The position numbers and the translations under genes are program-made. Source: Oenococcus sp. UCMA 16435 (lineage in GTDB: Bacteria; Bacillota; Bacilli; Lactobacillales; Lactobacillaceae). Taken from it: a stretch of 64,000 nucleotides of DNA. Position 1 is the first letter of the stretch; every line of letters starts with the position of its first letter. The DNA lies in assembly GCA_004010835.2 (NCBI GenBank), contig CP030868.2:1-64000 (forward strand), in the 5' to 3' direction. Positions 45,134 through 53,082 of the stretch are shown in pieces. Under the pieces are notes generated by a model. The model was given only the letters and a program-made list of their open reading frames with translations, ran no database searches and had not been told where the DNA came from.

Positions 45134-45942
45134 AGAAAATTAACCAGTTCCTTTTGTTGATTGTATTCTTGTGGTGGGTTAATTCCATTATCACGCAAAT
45201 CTTTTTGCATTTGTTGCAAAAATGGGAGCTTAAGGTCGTTTTCTTCTAGAAGCTTATCATTTAAAAAAAGCCGGTTGATTTTTGTATCAGCGGCGATTTT
45301 TCCGTTATTTATCAGAATTACTCGATCTGATAGATCTAATTCGTTTAAATCATGATTAACTGATATGACGGTCAATTTTTTTTGATCCTTCAATTTTTTA
45401 ATTATCTGCCAAACTTCGTCACGTCCGTCAGGGTCAAGCATACTGGTTGCTTCATCCAGAATCAAAATCTTTGGTTCAATTGCCAAGACTCCGGCAAGAG
45501 CCACTCGTTGTTTTTGTCCACCGGATAGACGGGCTGGCTGCTTATCGGAAAAACCGTCCATTCCGACCATTTTTAAAGCCTGGTAAGCACGTTCTAGCAT
45601 TTGTTTGTGTGGAATCTGATAATTTTCCATTCCGAAAGCAACATCCTCAATTACGCTTCCCGATACGAATTGATTATCAGGATTTTGAAAAACAATCCCA
45701 ATTTTTTTTCGGATTTGCCAAAGATTTTTTTCTGAAAGTGCCTGACCATCAATAATAATTTGTCCGGATTTTGCCATAAGGAGCCCGTCCAAAAGACGAA
45801 TTAAAGTACTTTTACCAGATCCATTTTTACCGATTATCGTAAGCCACTCACCGGCAGGAACATTGAAACTAATGTTTTCAATGCTGCTTTTTAAGGATTG
45901 AGGGTAACTGTAACTTATTTTTTCTGTTTCAATTATTTTCAT
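45109..45942 (-). CDS. ecfA1: ECF transporter ATPase EcfA1
   Basis: A 277-residue ATPase paired with EcfA2. Walker A GKNGSGKST near 38, the Q-loop FQNPDNQFVS near 87, signature LSGGQKQRVALAG near 140, Walker B LILDEATSMLDP near 160 and H-loop VNHDL near 199. The ATG is one base after the dmkB stop, so translation of the ECF module is coupled to the quinone gene. Confidence 0.93.
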   Translation of the reverse strand: MKIIETEKISYSYPQSLKSSIENISFNVPAGEWLTIIGKNGSGKSTLIRLLDGLLMAKSGQIIIDGQALSEKNLWQIRKKIGIVFQNPDNQFVSGSVIEDVAFGMENYQIPHKQMLERAYQALKMVGMDGFSDKQPARLSGGQKQRVALAGVLAIEPKILILDEATSMLDPDGRDEVWQIIKKLKDQKKLTVISVNHDLNELDLSDRVILINNGKIAADTKINRLFLNDKLLEENDLKLPFLQQMQKDLRDNGINPPQEYNQQKELVNFLWKSISRT

Positions 45943-45943
45943 T

Positions 45944-46921
45944 TTAGGATTGGCGATCCATTATTTCGTTTGTTATATCAACTAAAGCTTCCTTTGCCGG
46001 CTTATCAGGGAGATTGTTGATTTGCAGGAGTGCTTGTTTAGTATATTTTTTGGCATATTCTTTTGCCATCTTTACTCCGCCAAATTCAATTACCAACTGG
46101 GATACTCTTTTTGTATCTTGATCGGTCATTTGATCCTTCTTTTTTAAAAAGGGCAAAAAAGAATCCTTATGCTGGACCATCGACAAGATTAAAGGAGCTG
46201 AATAAACTCCTTCACGCATATCGTTATGAACTGGTTTGCCAATTTGCTCGCTGGTATCGGTATAATCCAAAATATCGTCCATTAATTGAAAAGAAATGCC
46301 AATGTTCAAACCGATTTTTTCGGCATTTTTTGCAAATTGAACTTTATTACCGCTCTCGTAAGCACCAAGAAAAGTTGCAAGTGAAAATAATTGTCCAGTT
46401 TTTCCGGAAATTTGTTTGAAATATTGATCAATTGAAATATTGAAATTGTAGCGTTCGACCATCTGTGTCATTTCGCCATTTAAAATTGCGTTCATGTGAT
46501 GACCATATTGTTGAATTCCGCGAAAGTCGCTGGCATATTCAGCGAGCAAATTAAAACATACAACGAACAAATAATCGCCTGAATAGACAGCGGTGCTTTG
46601 CCCGAACTGTTGCTGAATTGATGACATTCCTCGACGAGTCGGCGATTGATCAACAACGTCATCATGAATTAAAGTCGCCATATGGAGAATTTCGATAGCG
46701 GCCGCCAAAGCGATAATCTTATTACGATCAGTTTTTTGGAACATAGAAAATAACAACAAATAAGCCGGTCGAAGCAATTTTCCACCAGAGTTAATCATCT
46801 CTAAAATTGCTTTTGAAACCGGCTTATTGTCAGTTCTAATATTTTTTTTCATCAAAGCTAAAGTTAATTCTAATTCCTGTTTGACAAGTGGATACTTATC
46901 CCACATTGGATTTATTTTCAT
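45944..46921 (-). CDS. dmkB: Polyprenyl diphosphate synthase, DmkB-like
   Basis: A 325-residue trans-prenyl synthase that builds the quinone tail from IPP supplied by the mevalonate pathway at 28-32 kb. The first Asp-rich motif is LIHDDVVDQSPTRRG near 90, the second LMDDILDY near 218, and GGKLLRP near 50 binds substrate. Chain length cannot be read. Downstream of eetB and upstream of ecfA1; heptaprenyl-like annotation would also be reasonable. Confidence 0.9.
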   Translation of the reverse strand: MKINPMWDKYPLVKQELELTLALMKKNIRTDNKPVSKAILEMINSGGKLLRPAYLLLFSMFQKTDRNKIIALAAAIEILHMATLIHDDVVDQSPTRRGMSSIQQQFGQSTAVYSGDYLFVVCFNLLAEYASDFRGIQQYGHHMNAILNGEMTQMVERYNFNISIDQYFKQISGKTGQLFSLATFLGAYESGNKVQFAKNAEKIGLNIGISFQLMDDILDYTDTSEQIGKPVHNDMREGVYSAPLILSMVQHKDSFLPFLKKKDQMTDQDTKRVSQLVIEFGGVKMAKEYAKKYTKQALLQINNLPDKPAKEALVDITNEIMDRQS

Positions 46922-46932
46922 ATCTTCACTCG

Positions 46933-47487
46933 TTAAGTCCTTTCTTTAACATTTGAATATTCAAAGCGCAAACGGGATAGAGTACGCACGTGTTCAAAAA
47001 GAAAATTAGCTGCGATTCCAACGGCGATTCCAGCTAAAATTCCAATAAATGAAAGAATTGGCATATATAACATGACTGTCCAAGACCCAGCGATCCAACT
47101 TGCAACACTTAATTGGCCAACATTAAACAATATCCCACCAGCGGCTGAAATTCCGATCATAGAAATGTGCTTTTCGCCCAACTGCTTAATTAGCAGCATT
47201 CCAATCCAAGAAAGAAAAGAACCAGCAGCGGAATACATAAAGGTCGACATTGTTCCACCAAGCAATGTTGTTAGGACTAAACGCATTGCCATCAATAGAA
47301 AACTTTCTGAAACCGGTAGGGTATAGATAGATACAATAGTGATAATATTTGCTAATCCTAATTTAGCTCCCGGCGCAAAAGCGAAAGGAAATGGAATCAT
47401 TCGTTCAATTAAACCGATAATAACTCCCTGAGCGCAAAGCAAAGAAATATAGACATATTGCCGCGTCTTTTCCGAAGAGTAGTTCAA
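46933..47487 (-). CDS. eetB: Gx transporter family protein, EetB-like
   Basis: A 184-residue membrane protein with five to six hydrophobic segments, matching the family once called heptaprenyl diphosphate synthase component I and now Gx transporter; it resembles ECF S components. In Listeria and Lactiplantibacillus EET loci it is EetB, needed for electron export by an unknown mechanism. The segment FPFAFAPGAKLGLANI near 33-48 is characteristic. Start is TTG, with the eetA stop overlapping as TTGA. The adjacent EcfA1A2T would be its natural motor. Confidence 0.8.
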   Translation of the reverse strand: MNYSSEKTRQYVYISLLCAQGVIIGLIERMIPFPFAFAPGAKLGLANIITIVSIYTLPVSESFLLMAMRLVLTTLLGGTMSTFMYSAAGSFLSWIGMLLIKQLGEKHISMIGISAAGGILFNVGQLSVASWIAGSWTVMLYMPILSFIGILAGIAVGIAANFLFEHVRTLSRLRFEYSNVKERT

Positions 47488-47918
47488 TTAACGATTCCCC
47501 CAAAGGTACGACCACTGCTGGATCTTATTTCAACGATTAATTTATGCGGTAGACAAACGATTGATTGTCCTGCTTTATTAATTGCTGCATGGTGGACACA
47601 AATTTGGTCCGGGCAGTTTGCTTCGACTATTCTAACTTTATTTCCGGTCGCGACTACCACGTTATACGCCTTTCCGTTTGTAAAACGATATTTCGTTGTA
47701 CCGGTATGTCCTGTCAGCTTAATTTTATGAACAACTTTCCTTTTGTGGGTGATAACAGCAGTCAATACCTCTTGGGCACCGGCTGATTGTTCTTTTTGTT
47801 CCTTAAGCGAGAAAATTCCTAAAGGTGTAAACGAAAGTAAAACCAAAAAGACCACGATTATCAGATCAAGAGGTTTGATCATCTTTAAATATTTTTTTAC
47901 GCCAGCAGAAATTTTCAT
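47484..47918 (-). CDS. eetA: NusG domain II protein, EetA-like
   Basis: A 144-residue protein with a membrane segment at about 17-34 and an extracellular NusG domain II-like fold. The CPDQICVHHAAI segment with two cysteines and the following SIVCLPHKLIVEI are the family signature. It is EetA in known extracellular electron transfer loci. Three exposed cysteines could bind a cofactor; that is speculation. It lies 20 bases after ndh2 and overlaps eetB by four. Confidence 0.82.
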   Translation of the reverse strand: MKISAGVKKYLKMIKPLDLIIVVFLVLLSFTPLGIFSLKEQKEQSAGAQEVLTAVITHKRKVVHKIKLTGHTGTTKYRFTNGKAYNVVVATGNKVRIVEANCPDQICVHHAAINKAGQSIVCLPHKLIVEIRSSSGRTFGGIVN

Positions 47919-47938
47919 TGATTCAGGTTCTTAACTAT

Positions 47939-49807
47939 TTATTTATAAATTGCTCTTTCTTTTCCATACCACCAATTTACGAAATGCTTTCTTATCCAAG
48001 GAATTACATATTTATCAAGTCCGAAGATTCTTCCAGAACCATTCATGGCTGCAATCGCCATTGGAATCATCCAGATATTCGTCCAATAAAACATTGAACT
48101 TAAGGAAAAGATGACAACGAATCCAACTGATGCAGCCGATGCCAGCCAGGTAAATAAACCAAAAATAAGCGCTAAGCCGATCAGCAATTCAAAAATAGTC
48201 ATCGTCTTTTGCATAATGAAAGCAATATTTGTATTAGGAATCATAAACTTTGTTATATCGTAGTACCATTTCGGCATATGCTTGAATATCAACATTGGTT
48301 GATTTCCGTATTCATACGACAGAGAGAAAGTTGTTTTAGCTGTTGTAGCAGTCGAAGTTGTTGCATCGCTTCCAGCTGCTGAAGCTCCGGAAGTCGTGTT
48401 GACAATTAGCCAGTCAAAACTTGTAAGCCGCAATTTGTTTATAAACCAAGAATCTTTGCCGCCGATCTTTTGGGAAACATCGACGAGCCAAGTAGCACCA
48501 AGAAACAGTCGAGCCGGAAGGGACCAAAGGACATTGCCTTGTCGGCTCAAGTAGCCGTGAAACATGTTTCGTTCGTTACGGGTATTAAAGAATTCGTGCC
48601 GCAGGTACCTAAAGAAATAATAAGCGTTTGTAATCTGCAAAAAATATATGAAATTGATCATATGCTTAACTGCTTGAGCAAAGAAGCCACTCAAGTGCGT
48701 ATTTTTTCCGATATGAGCAACTGCATATTTCGAACCAATTGATACGACGAAACCAGAATATTTACCTTCAAATTCAGCCGTTGTTTTTTGTCCGGCAATT
48801 GCAAGAGAGATATTTTTTGCGGCGACTTTAGCTCCAGCTTCGGCTCCTTGAACCGTTTGTGGCTGGCCTTTTCCCGAACCGTCTTGATCGGTTAGCGAAA
48901 CATCACCAAGAACGTAAATTTTTGAATCATCCAGTGATTGACCCTGCTTGTTAACTAGAATTCTTCCACCGCGGCCTTGCTGCAATCCGAATTCACTTAC
49001 TTTAGTTGGAGCTTTAACTCCGGCCGTCCAAATTAGAGTCGAGGTAGAGAATTTATTTCCGCCTTTAAAATCGATCAATCCGTCACCAACACTTACGACA
49101 TCGGTATTTTTGAGGACTTCAACACCGTGTTTGATTAAGTATCTTTCACCTTTATCAGCATCTTTTCGATCAAGCATGTTCATTAAGGTCGGAGCCATTT
49201 CAATCAATGTTAATTTAATTTCTGATGGATCAATCTTGTTTTCTTTTGCAAGAACTTTTTTCCAATCGACTAATTCGCCAATCATTTCGATTCCTGTAAA
49301 ACCAGATCCAACGACTGCAATTGTCAACAGACTTTTACGTTTATTCAAATCTGTTTCAACTGCTCCAAGACGAACATGCTCTTCAATTGCATGTTTTAAT
49401 TCAATTGCTTGTTCCATTGAACCAAGAGTGTAGCCGAACTTTTCAACTCCCGGTGTTGAAAAAGTATTCGGTTCCGATCCGGCACTTAAAACTAAATAGT
49501 CATAAGGGTACTGACCGTTTTTTGTAATAACCTGCTTCTTTTTGCGATCAATTCCGCTTACTTCGTCAGTAACGATATTGACATTTTTTCTATGACAAAA
49601 CAGTTTTTGTAAATCATATTGAATGGCCTCAGCTTCAACACGATCAGCAGCAACTTCATATAATTCCGTCATGTAAGTCATGTAAGAATTCTTATCGATT
49701 AAAGTAATTTTTACGCCGGAATTCTTTTTGAATTTCTTTGCGAGGTTCTTGACAGTATAAATTCCGCCAAATCCACCACCAACAACGACAATGTTGTTAT
49801 TCGACAT
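47939..49807 (-). CDS. ndh2: Type II NADH dehydrogenase with C-terminal membrane domain (EET-type Ndh2)
   Basis: A 622-residue flavoprotein passing electrons from NADH to the quinone. FAD-binding VVGGGFGGIY is at residues 7-16, the NADH-binding VVGSGFTGIEM is near 165, and GDVSLTDQDGSG near 300 is the second FAD contact. Residues 400-622 form a long extension with a Ser/Thr/Ala-rich linker and four to five membrane segments, DoxX-like, as in the long Ndh2 of Listeria EET. ATG 49807 follows GGAGG; the frame to 49867 runs into the promoter region. First gene of the seven-gene run. Confidence 0.88.
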   Translation of the reverse strand: MSNNNIVVVGGGFGGIYTVKNLAKKFKKNSGVKITLIDKNSYMTYMTELYEVAADRVEAEAIQYDLQKLFCHRKNVNIVTDEVSGIDRKKKQVITKNGQYPYDYLVLSAGSEPNTFSTPGVEKFGYTLGSMEQAIELKHAIEEHVRLGAVETDLNKRKSLLTIAVVGSGFTGIEMIGELVDWKKVLAKENKIDPSEIKLTLIEMAPTLMNMLDRKDADKGERYLIKHGVEVLKNTDVVSVGDGLIDFKGGNKFSTSTLIWTAGVKAPTKVSEFGLQQGRGGRILVNKQGQSLDDSKIYVLGDVSLTDQDGSGKGQPQTVQGAEAGAKVAAKNISLAIAGQKTTAEFEGKYSGFVVSIGSKYAVAHIGKNTHLSGFFAQAVKHMINFIYFLQITNAYYFFRYLRHEFFNTRNERNMFHGYLSRQGNVLWSLPARLFLGATWLVDVSQKIGGKDSWFINKLRLTSFDWLIVNTTSGASAAGSDATTSTATTAKTTFSLSYEYGNQPMLIFKHMPKWYYDITKFMIPNTNIAFIMQKTMTIFELLIGLALIFGLFTWLASAASVGFVVIFSLSSMFYWTNIWMIPMAIAAMNGSGRIFGLDKYVIPWIRKHFVNWWYGKERAIYK

Positions 49808-49850
49808 TTTGACAACTCCTCCAATTGTTATAAAGTTAACTAACTTCCTA

Positions 49851-49880
49851 ATTGTAACCCTTTTCATACAGGCTTGTCTA
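49851..49880 (-). promoter_or_regulatory. Promoter of the ndh2-eetAB-dmkB-ecf run
   Basis: On the minus strand TAGACA (49880-49875) and TACAAT (49856-49851) are 18 bp apart. Transcription should start near 49844, leaving a leader of about 37 bases with GGAGGAG. A short palindrome AGTTAACT lies in the leader near 49835. Confidence 0.55.
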
Positions 49881-50022
49881 GCTGATTTTTTTAAGAAACC
49901 AAATTACTTTAAACGAGTTCAATTGTATGTTTTGGTCACTTTATTTAAAAATAAAAAAGTTTTGTTTTTGTATAATTTGCATCGATTTATTCATATAAAA
50001 ATTGAACAAGTAGAATGAAGTA

Positions 50023-51153
50023 ATGAATCAATTTAATTTAATCGCAACTTCCGGGCAGGGAATCGAAGCACTCGTTGCCAAAGAACTGAATAAGTTAGGC
50101 TATCAAACGCGAACCGAGAATGGCTATGTTCGTTTTTCCGGTAATCAAAGGGACATTTTAAAAACGAATATTTGGTTGAGAACAGCTGATCGTGTCAAAA
50201 TTCTTGTTGGCGAATTTCACACTTTGCGTTTTGATGATCTTTTTGAGTCAGTTAAAGCACTTCCGTGGAGTGAATTCATTAATTGGGATGACCAATTTCC
50301 GGTAATGGAAGCTCACAGTCATGATTCACAACTATTCAGTGTTCCAGATATTCAACGAATTACTAAAAAAGCGATTGTTGAAGCTTTGAGATCGCAAACC
50401 GGTCATGAAGATCTTCCAGAAACTGGTCAACACATCGGAATTGATATACGAATTGATAAAAACAATGTTCGAATTATGATTGATACAAGCGGCGAATCGC
50501 TTTTTAAACGTGGTTATCGTACGGAACACGGTGGAGCTCCATTGAAGGAAAATTTTGCTGCTGCTCTAGTTCTTCTAACGAATTGGTTTACAGATAATCC
50601 TTTTGTTGATCCGGTCTGTGGATCGGGAACAATTCCGATCGAAGCTGCTCTGATCGGAAAAAATATTGCGCCGGGAATTAATCGGACCTTTGAAATTGAG
50701 TCTTGGGGTTGGTTTGATCAAAAACTTAGTCAGGATGTTAGAGAAGAAGCAGACAGCCTGGCAAAATATGATCAGATCCTGGATATTAGCGGTTATGACA
50801 TTGATGGAAATATGATCAGAATTTCCAAAGAGAATGCAAAAAAAGCCGGTCTATATAACGACATTACTTTTAAACAATTAGCGGTTAAAGATTGGCAAAC
50901 AGACAAAACTAATGGAATTTTAGTAGCAAATCCCCCATATGGCCAAAGGCTTGGTGAAATTGAAGATGCACGGCAAATTTATCAGCAAATGGGATATATA
51001 TATAATCAGATGCCAACATGGAGCAAGTATATTTTGACTAGCGACGAAGAATTTGAACAATTTTATGCAAAAAAAGCGACGAAAAAAAGGAAATTGTATA
51101 ATGGACCAATTCGAACAGATCTATATCAATATTGGGGCAAAAAGGTTCGCTGA
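50023..51153 (+). CDS. ypsC: THUMP-domain rRNA guanine-N2 methyltransferase (YpsC/RlmL-like)
   Basis: A 376-residue SAM-dependent RNA methyltransferase. A THUMP RNA-binding domain covers about residues 45-160; the Rossmann core has DPVCGSGTIPIEA near 197 and the catalytic NPPYGQRLGE near 305. The usual target is m2G in 23S rRNA. In Bacillus it lies directly after rnpB; here the EET block separates them. A -10-like TAGAAT (50011-50016) ends seven bases before the ATG and no ribosome site is seen. Confidence 0.9.
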   Translation: MNQFNLIATSGQGIEALVAKELNKLGYQTRTENGYVRFSGNQRDILKTNIWLRTADRVKILVGEFHTLRFDDLFESVKALPWSEFINWDDQFPVMEAHSHDSQLFSVPDIQRITKKAIVEALRSQTGHEDLPETGQHIGIDIRIDKNNVRIMIDTSGESLFKRGYRTEHGGAPLKENFAAALVLLTNWFTDNPFVDPVCGSGTIPIEAALIGKNIAPGINRTFEIESWGWFDQKLSQDVREEADSLAKYDQILDISGYDIDGNMIRISKENAKKAGLYNDITFKQLAVKDWQTDKTNGILVANPPYGQRLGEIEDARQIYQQMGYIYNQMPTWSKYILTSDEEFEQFYAKKATKKRKLYNGPIRTDLYQYWGKKVR

Positions 51154-51159
51154 TTTATA

Positions 51160-51579
51160 ATGAATAAAATGAAAAGCAAGCGCTTAATAACTTATTATCA
51201 AGATTTAACTTTTAAAGGACAGATAGCATTGATTTGGTTAGCAATTTTTGGCTTTTTTGCTTTAATTGTTCAACTAGAATTCTCGCGTTTGGCTCTTGGC
51301 GCCTTTATTGTCTGGGGTTTATTTTTATTTACGGTTATTTTTTATGTTTTTCGTTTGCGTCTGCTGTTGGATGACGATCATATTCTTTTTCAGGGGATTT
51401 TTTTTGGCAGCGATCTTGATATTGAAATAAAAGATATTCGGATCGTTAAAATATTTCCAAAGAAGCGTTTTATCGAGTTTAGTTTTGATAACCGGAATTA
51501 TCGAATTATTACAAGTAAAAAGGCAATTAAATATTTCCAGAAAATAAATGACAGTTCGAACAGTTTAAATGGAAAATAA
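51160..51579 (+). CDS. Membrane protein, possibly EbsA family
   Basis: A 139-residue protein with two membrane segments (about 22-44 and 48-68) and a C-terminal beta-rich domain resembling a bacterial PH fold (HILFQGIFFGSDLDIEIKDI). Size, topology and its place before an rluD gene match EbsA-type proteins of lactobacilli, but I cannot confirm this. It overlaps rluD by 11 bases and follows ypsC after six, so the three are probably one transcript. Confidence 0.55.
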   Translation: MNKMKSKRLITYYQDLTFKGQIALIWLAIFGFFALIVQLEFSRLALGAFIVWGLFLFTVIFYVFRLRLLLDDDHILFQGIFFGSDLDIEIKDIRIVKIFPKKRFIEFSFDNRNYRIITSKKAIKYFQKINDSSNSLNGK

Positions 51580-52480
51580 GCAGATTTTAGAAAGTACAAT
51601 CATTGATCAAACCGGAAGACTGGATAAAGTTTTAGCAATCAATTTTTCCAATTTTTCCCGAAATCAGATAAAAAAATTAATCGATCAAGGTAGAGTGATT
51701 GTTGACGGAGACCCCGCGCTTGCGAAGTATCGTGTTCAGGCTGGAGACCATATTATTATCGAAGTTCCGCCCGTTAAAAAAACAAAGTTATTGCCTGAAA
51801 AAATTACTCTGGATATTCTTTACGAAGATAATGATTTAATCGTTGTGAATAAACCTCAGGGCATGGTTGTCCATCCAAGCGCCGGCCACTGGGAACATAC
51901 GCTTGTTAATGCTTTGCTTAATCATGCTCCTTTATCAACAATTAACGGAGAATTTCGACCTGGGATTGTCCATCGGATTGACAAGGATACCAGCGGATTA
52001 TTGATGGTTGCCAAAAATAATTTTGCTCATGAACATTTGTCCGCCGATTTGAAATCGCATAAAACAGGACGCAAGTATTTAGCGATTGTTCATGGGAATT
52101 TTTCTGAGAAAAAAGGCACGATTAAGGCACCAATTGGCCGTGACCCCAAAAATCGTCAAAAACAAGCAGTTGTTGCTAATGGCCGAGAAGCAGTAACTTA
52201 TTTTCGAGTTTTAGAGAGCTTTTCGAACTATTCTTTAATTGAAGCTGTCTTGGAAACTGGTCGTACTCATCAAATTCGTGTACATATGGCTTATATTGGC
52301 CATCCGGTTGCTGGCGATCCATTATATGGGCCTCGAAAAACTTTGTCGGGAAAAGGGCAGTATCTATTTGCGAGCAGTTTATCTCTGACACAGCCACATA
52401 CAGGAGAGGAACTAAATTTTAGTGCGCCTTTACCTGATTATTTTCAAAAAATGCTTTCAAAATTGAGAAGTGAAAAATGA
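51569..52480 (+). CDS. rluD: 23S rRNA pseudouridine synthase, RluD type
   Basis: A 303-residue enzyme that isomerises uridine in rRNA. An S4 RNA-binding domain (about residues 10-70) precedes the catalytic domain; the active Asp is in VHRIDKDTSGLL near 134-145, and GRTHQIRVH near 230 is conserved. Belongs to the RluA/RluC/RluD group; assignment to RluD is by Firmicute convention. It overlaps the methyltransferase start by four bases. Confidence 0.9.
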   Translation: MENKQILESTIIDQTGRLDKVLAINFSNFSRNQIKKLIDQGRVIVDGDPALAKYRVQAGDHIIIEVPPVKKTKLLPEKITLDILYEDNDLIVVNKPQGMVVHPSAGHWEHTLVNALLNHAPLSTINGEFRPGIVHRIDKDTSGLLMVAKNNFAHEHLSADLKSHKTGRKYLAIVHGNFSEKKGTIKAPIGRDPKNRQKQAVVANGREAVTYFRVLESFSNYSLIEAVLETGRTHQIRVHMAYIGHPVAGDPLYGPRKTLSGKGQYLFASSLSLTQPHTGEELNFSAPLPDYFQKMLSKLRSEK

Positions 52481-53082
52481 AGAAAAACTATGAAAAATTG
52501 AGTCAAAAATATTATGACAAAATTGCTGGTCATTTTGATTTTTCAATCTCGGGATTTTTTTCCTATCCTTTTAAACGTTTAATAAATCATAATTTAAAAT
52601 TGAAAAATAGCGATTGTTTGCTGGATGTTGGCTGTGCTAATGGCCGTTTACTCGGATTGCTCGGAAAACAGGCCGAAATAATTGGAACAGGTATCGATAT
52701 ATCAGGAGAAATGATTTCTATCGCAAAACAAAAATACCCTGAATATCGCTTTGCCTGTGCTTCTTCAGAAAAAATTCCATTCAAAAATGAGCAGTTTGAT
52801 TATATTATCTGTTCGGCATCTTTCCACCACTTTCCAGATCCAGTTTATTTTTTAAATTCGATTAAAAGATTTTTAAAAGCGGATGGCCGTTTAATAATAG
52901 CTGAAATTAATATTCCGATTTTCCACAGTCTCTATAATGATATGATCGTATCTCACTCTAAAGAGGGGGACGTCAAGGCTTATAAAACAAGTGAATTAAT
53001 CAATTTGTTTCAAGAAAACTCTTTTAAAATTTTGAAAAAAGAAATTCTTTTTCAAATCCAATATTACGAACTAAGCCTTTAA
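52477..53082 (+). CDS. Class I SAM-dependent methyltransferase
   Basis: A 201-residue methyltransferase with motif I LLDVGCANGRLLG near 48-60, motif post-I GIDISGEM near 74 and CSASFHHFPDP near 113, as in UbiE/ArsM-like small-molecule enzymes. The substrate is unknown. Length is near the minimum for the fold. Start overlaps rluD (ATGA). Its 3' end overlaps the convergent rqcH by 12 bases with no terminator. Confidence 0.8.
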   Translation: MKKNYEKLSQKYYDKIAGHFDFSISGFFSYPFKRLINHNLKLKNSDCLLDVGCANGRLLGLLGKQAEIIGTGIDISGEMISIAKQKYPEYRFACASSEKIPFKNEQFDYIICSASFHHFPDPVYFLNSIKRFLKADGRLIIAEINIPIFHSLYNDMIVSHSKEGDVKAYKTSELINLFQENSFKILKKEILFQIQYYELSL

